Shown: piece by piece, positions 7,003-13,524 of the stretch | Numbering within the stretch: position 1 is the first letter of the stretch | How the letters are laid out: each line of letters opens with the position of its first letter | DNA from: Bacillota bacterium | Lineage (GTDB): Bacteria > Bacillota > Clostridia > Acetivibrionales > DSM-1351 | Assembly: GCA_023426005.1 (NCBI GenBank) | Contig: JAFABO010000117.1 | Span: 1 to 15,816, forward strand | Direction of reading: 5' to 3' | Length of the DNA stretch: 15,816 nucleotides | Notes under the pieces: generated by a model | What the model was told of the DNA's origin: nothing | Database searches by the model: none | What the model saw: the letters and a program-made list of their open reading frames with translations, nothing else | Translations under genes and position numbers: made by a program

Positions 7003-7845
7003 TTATGTGATTATCACATCGCTGAATCCATAATTTCCCGCAATGCATTTCAGTTCTTGCATCTCCTGGTCACCGGGTGTTCCAAGACTTTGATACTCTT
7101 TTCTGACACCAAACGGCTGAAACTTAATCAGACGGTATCGAATACTGCTCTGATGTAAAAAAGGCTGAAGTAACTTTGCTGCTTTCATTACTGTCTCTTT
7201 ATTATTCAGATAATTCCTGGCGACAACGGTTCTTATCTCTGTTAACTTTGAAATACTTGCCAGGAATACTGCATTTTCCAGTACCAGTTTGTTATCCTTT
7301 CCTGTTAATTGTGTATGATATTCGGTATCCCATGCTTTGATGTCAAGCATTACGCCATCGGTAACCTTTATTAACTCAGGTTCCCTGGAAAAGTCTGCGG
7401 CGCTTCCGTTAGAATCCAACAAACAGGATAATCCCGCCCTTTTCAATCTTCCAAATAAATCTGTAATATAATTCTTATATAAGGTGCATTCACCTCCAGA
7501 ACAGGTAACACCTCTTATAAAGGGCATATTTTTCAACACCCTTTTTTCCAATGCCTCAACGGATAAATAGGATATCTTTGGCGATGCATTGTGCCCGCAC
7601 TCGGTGATGCACCTGTCACACTGCAGGCATTTACTTTCCTCCCAGAGGATCTTATCTCCTTGTTCCCATAATGCTCCACCAGGACAATTCTCCACACATT
7701 TTTTACAGGAAACGCACAAATTTATGGTCTCCGGATTATGACAATACCTGCAATTAAAATTACATCCCTGAAAAAATACTGCAGTTCTGTTACCCGGTCC
7801 ATCTACCAAAGAGGAATCAATAATTTTATTGATGGGAGCTATCAT
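7003..7845 (-). CDS. yjjW: YjjW-type glycyl radical enzyme activase (radical SAM)
   Basis: This 280-residue radical SAM enzyme installs the glycyl radical on the enzyme encoded just upstream. The SAM-cluster cysteines are Cys28, Cys32 and Cys35 (GCNFNCRYC), followed by an inserted ferredoxin-like domain with two CxxCxxCxxxC sets: Cys44, 47, 50 and 54, and Cys73, 76, 79 and 83. It should therefore carry three [4Fe-4S] clusters. The SGGE motif that helps bind SAM is at 116-119. Size and layout match E. coli YjjW (about 287 residues). Its ATG overlaps the yjjI stop by four bases (ATGA), the usual tight coupling of activase and target. It is expected to be oxygen-sensitive and cytoplasmic. Confidence 0.92.
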   Translation of the reverse strand: MIAPINKIIDSSLVDGPGNRTAVFFQGCNFNCRYCHNPETINLCVSCKKCVENCPGGALWEQGDKILWEESKCLQCDRCITECGHNASPKISYLSVEALEKRVLKNMPFIRGVTCSGGECTLYKNYITDLFGRLKRAGLSCLLDSNGSAADFSREPELIKVTDGVMLDIKAWDTEYHTQLTGKDNKLVLENAVFLASISKLTEIRTVVARNYLNNKETVMKAAKLLQPFLHQSSIRYRLIKFQPFGVRKEYQSLGTPGDQEMQELKCIAGNYGFSDVIIT

Positions 7846-9374
7846 GTCAGACTCCTCACCTTTCGATGAAGCGCTGCCTTAAACTCTCCGGAGTTATAAG
7901 AGCCTCTCGTGGTTTCATTAACTACCTGCTCCCCATTCCTATAGCGCTCTATTTCCGATTTCTTAACCAGATAGCCTGTTACACGGACTACTGCCCCATC
8001 TTCTTCATAAACAGAAAAGTATCTCATACCCACATGAAAAGCGCCCTTGATCACATCTAAAATCGCACCGGGATTTTGCGCTGAAGTATGGTCAAAGGGA
8101 AAAATGTCACCTACCCCTGTCGGAAAGTATTTGTGGTATAAACCGGCCTGCCGGATATGGTCATATAATGCAATTTCTTCCCCGACCGGTATTCGGACAC
8201 CCGGGCTGGTTCCTTCATCCCCTTCTGCTCCTACCTGGGAGTGAAGCATGAAATGATGCTCCCAGTTGGGCGAATATTTACTTTCAAATTCGTTTACATA
8301 TTTCTGCAGGGTATCCAGGATCCGCACTCCCATCTGATTCGCTTCATCATCCTTTCCATACCGGCCATGCTTTCCTTCGAGCTCCATCAGTTTATTGACA
8401 CACTCTGCCATGCCTACCAGGCCGAAAAGTCCGATAAAATCCTCCAACCGGATAAATCCTTCCTTCACCAGGAAATTATTTTTAAAAAACGGGGTCTCTT
8501 CCACCAGAAAGTCGATCTTGGCTTCCATGAATCTGCAAAATATATCTACGGTTTTTGGCAACTGATGCTTTAAAAAATTTTCCAGGGAATTTGATCTGTC
8601 TGCAATTTTATTCAAACGGATTCTGGATAAGGAAAATGCACCGCCGCCCACCGGTAATCCATTATAACAGCTTACAATTCCAAAAGGTTTTCCTTTAAAA
8701 TCCTCCGCATATTTTGGTTTGAAAGCAAAGGCGGGATTCGCCGATGCCAATGCAGACCGGACTGCAAGCTGTGCATAGGAATCCTCCGTTTCTTCAGGAT
8801 CGTACAGTATTGTCATATTGGGTACGGCATTTTTTAATTCCTTCTGTAATTGAAGAATAAGCTTTCCCGCTTTTGTTGCCCTGGAGCTTAAATTCATATG
8901 GCAAAAGCTGCTTCCCATAGTACGGTCGCAATTTATTAGGAAACCCTGTATTAATTTCTTCGCTTCTTCCTCATCCTCAATAAATGGTTCCAGCAGGGAA
9001 TCGATTTCCCCGAGATATACGGGAAAATGGGTAACAGACGGAACACATCTATAAAAAATAAGCAGTGTATTGATCGCTTCATACAAATTCTTAGGCGGTT
9101 CCAGACGCAAATGCTTACATCCCTTCTCAAAGAGCATCCGGTAATCCGGTAAAATATACCTCGGTGCATAAGGGGCATGTCCTTCGCTTACATCACAAAT
9201 GAGACCTTCATCATAATAGTCATAAAATTCTTCCGGAATACCCTCAGGATATGGCAAAATGTTTTCTGCTGTCTTTGCCAATTGCATCATGGTCTGGTCA
9301 TGAGTTAATACAGGATTTTTTATTATTTCCAAAATAGCTTTTTTCGCTTTGTGCAAATCAACCAATAAATCCAT
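7842..9374 (-). CDS. yjjI: YjjI family glycyl radical enzyme
   Basis: The 510-residue product matches the YjjI family (E. coli YjjI is about 516 residues), a glycyl radical enzyme group distinct from pyruvate formate-lyase. The glycyl radical loop near the C-terminus is RVTGY, with Gly467 as the radical site. The most likely thiyl cysteine is Cys236 in VSCYNGLPVGGGA. The C-terminal tail after the radical loop is about 40 residues. The reaction is not firmly known to me. In E. coli yjjI-yjjW sits beside the deo operon, and here it heads an operon with a nucleoside phosphorylase, so a role in using a breakdown product of nucleosides is plausible. An excellent AAGGAGG ribosome site precedes the ATG. 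It is the first gene after the divergent regulatory region. Confidence 0.92.
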   Translation of the reverse strand: MDLLVDLHKAKKAILEIIKNPVLTHDQTMMQLAKTAENILPYPEGIPEEFYDYYDEGLICDVSEGHAPYAPRYILPDYRMLFEKGCKHLRLEPPKNLYEAINTLLIFYRCVPSVTHFPVYLGEIDSLLEPFIEDEEEAKKLIQGFLINCDRTMGSSFCHMNLSSRATKAGKLILQLQKELKNAVPNMTILYDPEETEDSYAQLAVRSALASANPAFAFKPKYAEDFKGKPFGIVSCYNGLPVGGGAFSLSRIRLNKIADRSNSLENFLKHQLPKTVDIFCRFMEAKIDFLVEETPFFKNNFLVKEGFIRLEDFIGLFGLVGMAECVNKLMELEGKHGRYGKDDEANQMGVRILDTLQKYVNEFESKYSPNWEHHFMLHSQVGAEGDEGTSPGVRIPVGEEIALYDHIRQAGLYHKYFPTGVGDIFPFDHTSAQNPGAILDVIKGAFHVGMRYFSVYEEDGAVVRVTGYLVKKSEIERYRNGEQVVNETTRGSYNSGEFKAALHRKVRSLT

Positions 9375-9414
9375 TCTTCGACCTCCTTATTTACCACAAA
9401 TCTAACAACTTCCT

Positions 9415-9443
9415 TTGACTTTACTTTATCATCAAGCTATAAT
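9415..9443 (+). promoter_or_regulatory. Sigma-A promoter of the yeiL-like gene
   Basis: TTGACT at 9415-9420 and a consensus TATAAT at 9438-9443 are exactly 17 bases apart on the plus strand. The predicted start is near 9450, about 60 bases before the yeiL-like ATG. The palindrome at 9452-9463 falls at the expected start site, so the regulator could block its own promoter. Confidence 0.65.
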
Positions 9444-9446
9444 AAT

Positions 9447-9468
9447 AAAAATGACATTTGTCAGTTTT
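9447..9468. promoter_or_regulatory. Crp/Fnr-type operator between yjjI and yeiL-like genes
   Basis: The core TGACATTTGTCA (9452-9463) has the TGA-N6-TCA arrangement typical of Crp/Fnr family sites, flanked by AAAA on one side and TTTT on the other. It is the only clear palindrome in the 136-base divergent region. For the leftward operon it could act as an activator site about 41 bases before a start near 9416, where a weak -10 (TAAAGT on the minus strand) lies. Alternatively it overlaps a minus-strand -35 (CTGACA) spaced 17 bases from TATAGC. The adjacent regulator is the obvious candidate to bind it. Confidence 0.6.
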
Positions 9469-9510
9469 TTATGGATAAAAAATCAGAAAAGGGTTGTTCA
9501 ATTTTACTAA

Positions 9511-10206
9511 ATGGAGAATGATATTAAAAAAGCTCTTAAAATAGTCTTTAATAAAGAATACAACGTGAATAATCCCGTGAAAAGCTTGCAGCAGCTGGCA
9601 GCAGATTCCCTGGTTACCGTTACAAAGAATAAGACTATTATTTTTCAGGAAGATGTGATTGACTATTTTTATATTCTGCTTAGTGGAAAGGTCTCCGTTG
9701 TGAATAGTGTTTCCTGGGGCTACGATTTAGTTATTGATTACCTTGAGCCGATCCACATTCTTGGTCTGGTAGAGTATCTTAACAATATCAATACTTATAC
9801 TGCTTTTATCGTAGCAGAAAGTAAATGTACCTTTTTAAAACTGCCTGCGGAAGATTTCATCCAGACAATAAAAAAAGACCCGGCCCTATGCTATCAGACC
9901 CTGGTTGCTTTAGGCGAAGTCACTCAGGCAAATATGAATAATTGTGAATTAAAAACAATGGTACCTCCAAGGGATATATTAGGTAACCACCTGTTCCATT
10001 TGGCCCGTGCTTCCGGTCTTCCTTATACCTTCCCCAAGACCAGAGCAGAGCTTGCAGAAGAACTGCATATAAATTTGAGAACATTATACCGCTATATCAA
10101 ACAATTAAATGAAGATGGTTTTTTATCCCTGGAAAGAGGAAGCATTGTGATTGGAAGGAAGGAATTCGAAAAAATGCTGGGAAGGTATAATGAGTTGATA
10201 TTGTAG
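9511..10206 (+). CDS. YeiL-like Crp/Fnr family transcriptional regulator
   Basis: This 231-residue protein has an N-terminal cyclic-nucleotide-binding-type beta-roll at about 38-125 (IFQEDVIDYFYILLSGKVSV is typical) and a C-terminal helix-turn-helix at about 176-210 (TRAELAEELHINLRTLYRY). It lacks the N-terminal cysteine set of FNR, but Cys106, Cys127 and Cys145 could sense redox; E. coli YeiL is reported to use cysteines and an iron-sulfur cluster. It is the only plus-strand gene that looks real here, divergent from the nine-gene operon, which it probably controls. The ribosome site is weak (AAAAGGG, about 17 bases upstream), suggesting low expression. E. coli yeiL neighbours nucleoside hydrolase and transport genes, which fits this context. 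The YeiL subfamily assignment is probable, not certain. Confidence 0.85.
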   Translation: MENDIKKALKIVFNKEYNVNNPVKSLQQLAADSLVTVTKNKTIIFQEDVIDYFYILLSGKVSVVNSVSWGYDLVIDYLEPIHILGLVEYLNNINTYTAFIVAESKCTFLKLPAEDFIQTIKKDPALCYQTLVALGEVTQANMNNCELKTMVPPRDILGNHLFHLARASGLPYTFPKTRAELAEELHINLRTLYRYIKQLNEDGFLSLERGSIVIGRKEFEKMLGRYNELIL

Positions 10207-10362
10207 CGGTCTTAAGTTTTGTACTTTTAAACCTCTTCCACCATGAAAATATAAAAAATACAACGCCCAATATCAGTTTCGTGAACGCAGCTTTAAGCCT
10301 TAATATTCAACGCTTGCCTGAAATTGAGAATTGTATTTTATTGAATCATTTTGTTTTAATTT
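10207..10362. other. Intergenic region after the yeiL-like gene
   Basis: The stretch contains a 40-base AT-rich spacer followed by the second copy of the dispersed repeat, whose end runs into the stop codon of the rubrerythrin-tail remnant. No classical terminator follows the yeiL-like gene. The folding repeat may serve that role, as it may on the other side of the cassette. Confidence 0.5.
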
Positions 10363-10364
10363 TT
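10249..10364 (+). repeat. 116-bp dispersed repeat, copy 2
   Basis: This is the direct copy of 1241-1356. The terminal complementary arms are AAAATACAA at 10255-10263 and TTGTATTTT at 10331-10339. The inner CAGTTTC/GAAATTG pairing is unchanged, while the central hairpin is altered to GCTTTAAGC and still pairs. It begins 43 bases after the yeiL-like stop. The two copies bracket the whole nucleoside/glycyl-radical cassette plus its regulator, about 8.9 kb. Confidence 0.8.
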
Positions 10365-10673
10365 ACTTGAAGTATCTCTCCAAAAGGCCCTTAAAGCCTG
10401 CGCCGTGTTGGGCCTCATCGTTTAGCTCTTTGAGTATTCTTTCAATATCTTATTTCATACCATCAAAATGTTTTAGTGCAGACTCGAAACTTGAATAGAA
10501 AGCAGTGTGACAGAATAATCCATAGATTCCACATGTAATAGAATATGATGCGGTAATCCCATCCTTTTCCATTGTTATTCGAGCATTAATATTGTATCCC
10601 TCGTCTTTCACTATTTTCCCTTTTCACTACCAAGTGTATCTAAAGATAAGCCATCATTGAATAATCTCCACAT
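10363..10673 (-). pseudogene. Frameshifted small gene joined in frame to a rubrerythrin C-terminal tail
   Basis: From an ATG at 10673 with a GAGAGGTG ribosome site, 20 codons (MWRLFNDGLSLDTLGSEKGK) run to a TAG at 10611. Adding one A to the AAAA run just before it would restore a longer frame of 53 more codons, containing SYSITCGIYGLFCHTAFYSS and ending in FDGMK at a TAA (10450-10452). Directly after that TAA, in the same frame, 28 codons encode a rubrerythrin-like C-terminus, with LNDEAQHGAGFKGLLERYF, up to a TAA at 10363-10365. The intact rubrerythrin at 11822-12373 ends with a similar but clearly diverged sequence, so this is not a recent duplicate of it. I do not recognise the small gene. 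It looks like two broken genes joined by a deletion and now decaying. Confidence 0.6.
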
Positions 10674-10708
10674 TTTCACACCTCTCATAAACCAAGTTAT
10701 CAATAAAA

Positions 10709-10739
10709 ACAACATTATCCATAATATGGATAATGTTGT
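10709..10739. terminator. Perfect 14-bp hairpin, probable bidirectional terminator
   Basis: The arms at 10709-10722 and 10726-10739 are perfectly complementary around a 3-base loop. On the minus strand the stem is followed directly by a T-rich run, and on the plus strand by CGCC and then seven Ts. The stem is AT-rich, which makes it weaker than a classical terminator but very long. It lies between the remnant ending at 10760 and the broken gene starting at 10673. It would separate their transcription and may be a relic of the locus as it was when intact. Confidence 0.6.
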
Positions 10740-10759
10740 CGCCTTTTTTATTGGGTATT

Positions 10760-10936
10760 TTATTCACAATATTTTCGGCTGCCAAAGATCTTACCTATGA
10801 AATCCTCGGGGATTTTACCGTTAGCATCAATAACTATCCATGGGTTAATGTCCAATTTTGATTTATCTATGTAGTTTAGGGATTCAATTCCCTTTATTTT
10901 ATATTTCTCAACTGGATTATTATTGTTAATAAGAAA
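10760..10936 (-). pseudogene. C-terminal remnant of an unidentified gene
   Basis: An open frame of 58 codons ends at a TAA (10760-10762) and is bounded upstream by a stop at 10937-10939, with no ATG, GTG or TTG start at a usable place. The translated sequence reads like real protein in its later part (KLDINPWIVIDANGKIPEDF). It is best seen as the tail of a gene whose front was deleted. I do not recognise the family. The intact unknown gene at 10975-11622 stops 39 bases upstream on the same strand. Confidence 0.35.
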
Positions 10937-10974
10937 TTACCCTCCAAGTATGTGTTACGGATTGGTAGAAATTA

Positions 10975-11622
10975 TTACCTATTATCACCATAAACGTTCC
11001 TATTTTCTATCTCTTTATATATTGAACTTATACATTCTTCAGCCCATATTTTATCGTCATGATTATTCGATAATTCTGGTTTGAAATACCATTTTAAAAA
11101 ATCATCTGGAGTGGCTGGAAACCGAGAATAATCCCAAGCCTCATCATCTGAATATATAAGTCCGTCAGTTAGTTTACCTAAACATGCTGATAACAAACCG
11201 TAAGAAAGAACTATAATACCAGGCTGACCTGCACTTCTTCTAAAGTTCCATCTATATCCTATATCAATATGTCTATTAATTTTATCTTTATTGATTTGCA
11301 TATTTGTGTTTGTTTTTAATTCTTCTGCCAAAATTTCTTTGTGTAACTCATCATTATACCAAAAGTAGGCATCTGTTCCCCCAGGTATACCCTCCACAAA
11401 AAACCAAGCATAAAAATCATCATTCCAATTTAAGCAATAATCCAAAACAGAATTAAGAATTATACTTTCATCATTTTTATGAAGTTGAACCATTATTTTT
11501 ACATCATGAAATATAGATATACTGTTAAGGTACCCTTTAAGTTTTGTGTTCGCTAATTCAAGTAACTCCCCAAAAGTAGGCATATATTTTGTTGATGGGA
11601 AGACATCAAATGTTGTGCTCAT
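10975..11622 (-). CDS. Hypothetical cytoplasmic protein, family not recognised
   Basis: The product is 215 residues if it starts at the ATG at 11622, which has a GAGAG-type ribosome site; an upstream TTG at 11640 would add six residues. There is no signal peptide or membrane helix. It is rich in aromatic and acidic residues, with motifs such as NWNDDFYAWFFVEGIPGG, GYRWNFRRSAGQPG and SRFPATPDDFLKWYF. The compact, soluble, tryptophan-rich character and its position among short broken genes resemble accessory immunity-type proteins of polymorphic toxin loci. That is only a contextual guess and no toxin gene is present. It is the only intact gene between the cassette and the rubrerythrin gene. 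Confidence 0.6.
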   Translation of the reverse strand: MSTTFDVFPSTKYMPTFGELLELANTKLKGYLNSISIFHDVKIMVQLHKNDESIILNSVLDYCLNWNDDFYAWFFVEGIPGGTDAYFWYNDELHKEILAEELKTNTNMQINKDKINRHIDIGYRWNFRRSAGQPGIIVLSYGLLSACLGKLTDGLIYSDDEAWDYSRFPATPDDFLKWYFKPELSNNHDDKIWAEECISSIYKEIENRNVYGDNR

Positions 11623-11653
11623 TTCATTCACTCTCTTCAATACATTTTGTTTA

Positions 11654-11815
11654 TTAATTATTTAATAACATGTATTGCATCTTAAACAGCTCCTTATTAT
11701 CTATAATTGTCTGTAGTAGCGAGTCTTTCTTTAGACCTGAAGAAGTGCCTGCTAATAGATACCAACCAACTGCAAATTTAGTTTCTTCCGCCGTACACAA
11801 CCACAAAGGCGATTT
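11654..11815 (-). pseudogene. C-terminal remnant of an unidentified gene beside rubrerythrin
   Basis: An open frame of 53 codons ends at a TAA (11654-11656) and is closed upstream by a stop at 11816-11818. It lacks a good start, although the sequence (ETKFAVGWYLLAGTSSGLKK) looks like genuine coding material. It begins only a few bases after the rubrerythrin stop codon, which suggests a deletion breakpoint there. The gene family is not recognised. With the remnants at 10363-10936 it makes this stretch a zone of repeated insertion and loss. Confidence 0.35.
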
Positions 11816-11821
11816 TTAGGA

Positions 11822-12373
11822 TTATTTGTTTCCAAAGTAACGGTCTAACAAGCCTTTAAAAGCCGCCCCGTGTCTTGCCTCATCCTTGCACATTTCGTGC
11901 ACTGTGTCATGTATGGCATCCAGATTCAGCTGTTTTGCCCTTGTAGCAAGCTCCTTCTTACCCTGGCAAGCCCCGGCTTCAGCTTCTGCCCTGAGCTGAA
12001 GGTTCTTCTTTGTATCGGCATGAACTACTTCACCCAGCAGCTCTGCAAACTTTGCAGCATGTTCAGCCTCTTCCCAGGCAGCCAGCTTGTAGAATGCGCC
12101 GATTTCAGGATAACCTTCACGCTCGGCCTGTCTCGCCATGGCAAGATACATGCCCACTTCGGTACATTCACCCATAAAATTGGCTCTCAGGCCTTCCAGA
12201 ATTTCAGCATCCACTCCGGCAGCAACACCTATTCTGTGTTCATCAGCCCATGCTGCGGAAGCTCCTGTTTGCTCAATGAACTTTTCCTTTGGGGCCTTAC
12301 ACTGGGGACAGTTATCCGGTGCCGCATCTCCTGTATGAACATAACCACAAATTGAACAGACAAATTTCTTCAT
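11822..12373 (-). CDS. Reverse rubrerythrin (NADH-dependent peroxidase type)
   Basis: This 183-residue protein has the rubredoxin-like iron site at the N-terminus (Cys6, Cys9, Cys22 and Cys25: CSICG and CPQC) followed by a four-helix diiron domain. This is the reverse of the classical rubrerythrin order. Diiron ligand motifs include ECTEVG, the EEAEH segment and DEARH near the C-terminus. Such proteins in Clostridia reduce hydrogen peroxide and oxygen with electrons from NAD(P)H through rubredoxin reductase, and protect strict anaerobes. The ATG at 12373 gives the family's usual MKKFVC start; a GTG at 12379 is equally in frame and nearer the GGAGG site. A possible short palindrome (TAAATATTATTTA, 12395-12407) just upstream might bind a PerR-like regulator, but the match is weak. 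Confidence 0.9.
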   Translation of the reverse strand: MKKFVCSICGYVHTGDAAPDNCPQCKAPKEKFIEQTGASAAWADEHRIGVAAGVDAEILEGLRANFMGECTEVGMYLAMARQAEREGYPEIGAFYKLAAWEEAEHAAKFAELLGEVVHADTKKNLQLRAEAEAGACQGKKELATRAKQLNLDAIHDTVHEMCKDEARHGAAFKGLLDRYFGNK

Positions 12374-12379
12374 AGTCAC

Positions 12380-12588
12380 AAATCCTCCATTAAGTAAATA
12401 TTATTTAAAATTTTATTTGAGCTTAAGCTTCTTTCTGCCTTTCGGCAACGTTTATATATGTACCCCCCGCTCAAGGAAGCTAAACAATAAAATTTTTTCC
12501 GCATTTAACATAATGGATTAAAATATAGCCGGCTGATGGACTATGATATAAAAACCTGTGATATGGCATGATTTTAAAAAAAGTGATA
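12380..12588. other. Intergenic region upstream of reverse rubrerythrin
   Basis: The 209-base AT-rich gap should hold the rubrerythrin promoter. I could not fix a convincing -35/-10 pair. It contains a short TGCC/GGCA hairpin with a four-base loop (12436-12447), a run of six C just beyond it, and the palindrome at 12395-12407 near the start codon. No coding sequence is seen. Confidence 0.4.
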
Positions 12589-13446
12589 TCAGCAGGGATT
12601 GATATGAACTACCGCATCCTTGACACCTTTGATATCCTTGACCCTGAATTTGATCTCGGAGGCAATTTTGTGACTTTCGTTTACAGACATTTCACCGTCT
12701 ACAGACACCTTTATAAGCAATATATAACCTGCGCCTACAGGCTTTGCATTTATACTGTCGATGTGATCCACACCGCTGATCCCTTTCACAAGCGCATAGG
12801 TATTTGCTTTAAAAGCAGGGTCAATGTCGGTATCCATTAAAACCTTGAAGGAACTGATGAATATTTTTATACCGGTATAAAATATCCAGAGAGAAATGCC
12901 TATACCCACAGCACCATCCACCCACTTAAATCCGAAATATCCCATGACAATGCCAAGCAGTGTTCCCGCTGTCACAAATACATCATTCCGGTGGTCTTCC
13001 GAGTTTGCCAGTACCAATAAATTGTCCAGCACCTTTCCCACACGGTTAGTATAAAGAAAAAGTGAGAGTTTTACCGCTATGGTAACAATGGCCACAGTAA
13101 TAAGAAACCATGAGGTTACAAAAGCGGCCTTATTGATTATCGAAGACAGGGCGCTTCTGAATATGGTAAGGGATATAAACATCAGGGACAGGCTTATTAT
13201 CATGGAGAAAATATATTCGGCTTTGCCATGCCCATAGGGATGGTCATTGTCTTCCGGCCTGCTTGCAATACTGTTTCCAACCAGAGTCATAACCGACGCA
13301 AAAACATCTCCCGCACTGTTGAAGCCGTCGGCTATCATAGCCTGGCTCCGGCTTAGAAAACCGGCAGTCAGCTTGATCGAAAGCAGGAATAAATTTGCCG
13401 CAATACCCAGCACTGCAACCTTTTTGGTTGTTTTAAATCTGTCCAT
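12589..13446 (-). CDS. Cation diffusion facilitator transporter, probably Mn2+-type
   Basis: This 285-residue CDF family protein has about six membrane helices in its first 200 residues and a cytoplasmic ferredoxin-like C-terminal domain of about 85 residues. CDF proteins export divalent metals in exchange for protons. The transport-site positions read Asn43 and Asp47 in helix 2 (ADGFNSAGD) and Asp151 and Asp155 in helix 5 (SEDHRNDVF). Having Asn/Asp instead of the zinc-type His/Asp pattern points to the manganese-transporting branch. This is an inference from residues and not a proven specificity. A short PEDNDHPYGHGK loop between helices is typical of the family. The ATG at 13446 with AGGAGG upstream is preferred to the GTG at 13449. 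The gene follows the DUF445 gene by 78 bases and may be cotranscribed with it. Confidence 0.88.
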   Translation of the reverse strand: MDRFKTTKKVAVLGIAANLFLLSIKLTAGFLSRSQAMIADGFNSAGDVFASVMTLVGNSIASRPEDNDHPYGHGKAEYIFSMIISLSLMFISLTIFRSALSSIINKAAFVTSWFLITVAIVTIAVKLSLFLYTNRVGKVLDNLLVLANSEDHRNDVFVTAGTLLGIVMGYFGFKWVDGAVGIGISLWIFYTGIKIFISSFKVLMDTDIDPAFKANTYALVKGISGVDHIDSINAKPVGAGYILLIKVSVDGEMSVNESHKIASEIKFRVKDIKGVKDAVVHINPC

Positions 13447-13524
13447 CACTCCTCCTGTCCCTCCTTTTTATATACAAGGAAATTTATTTTAAAAAACCGC
13501 ACAGGTATCAGATTAATACTGGAG

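Noticed and set aside
9471..9521. A 16-codon frame (MDKKSEKGCSILLNGE) in front of the yeiL-like gene, overlapping its start, that could be a leader peptide.
   Set aside because: It has no Shine-Dalgarno sequence and lies only about 20 bases after the predicted transcript start; nothing in its codons suggests attenuation.
10363..10449. Rubrerythrin tail as a recent tandem duplicate of the intact gene at 11822-12373.
   Set aside because: The two differ at many residues (for example LNDEAQHG versus CKDEARHG) and in most third codon positions, so they are older paralogs.
12436..12447. TGCC/GGCA hairpin with a four-base loop as a terminator or RNA element upstream of rubrerythrin.
   Set aside because: The stem is only four base pairs, there is no adjacent T-run, and no gene ends there.
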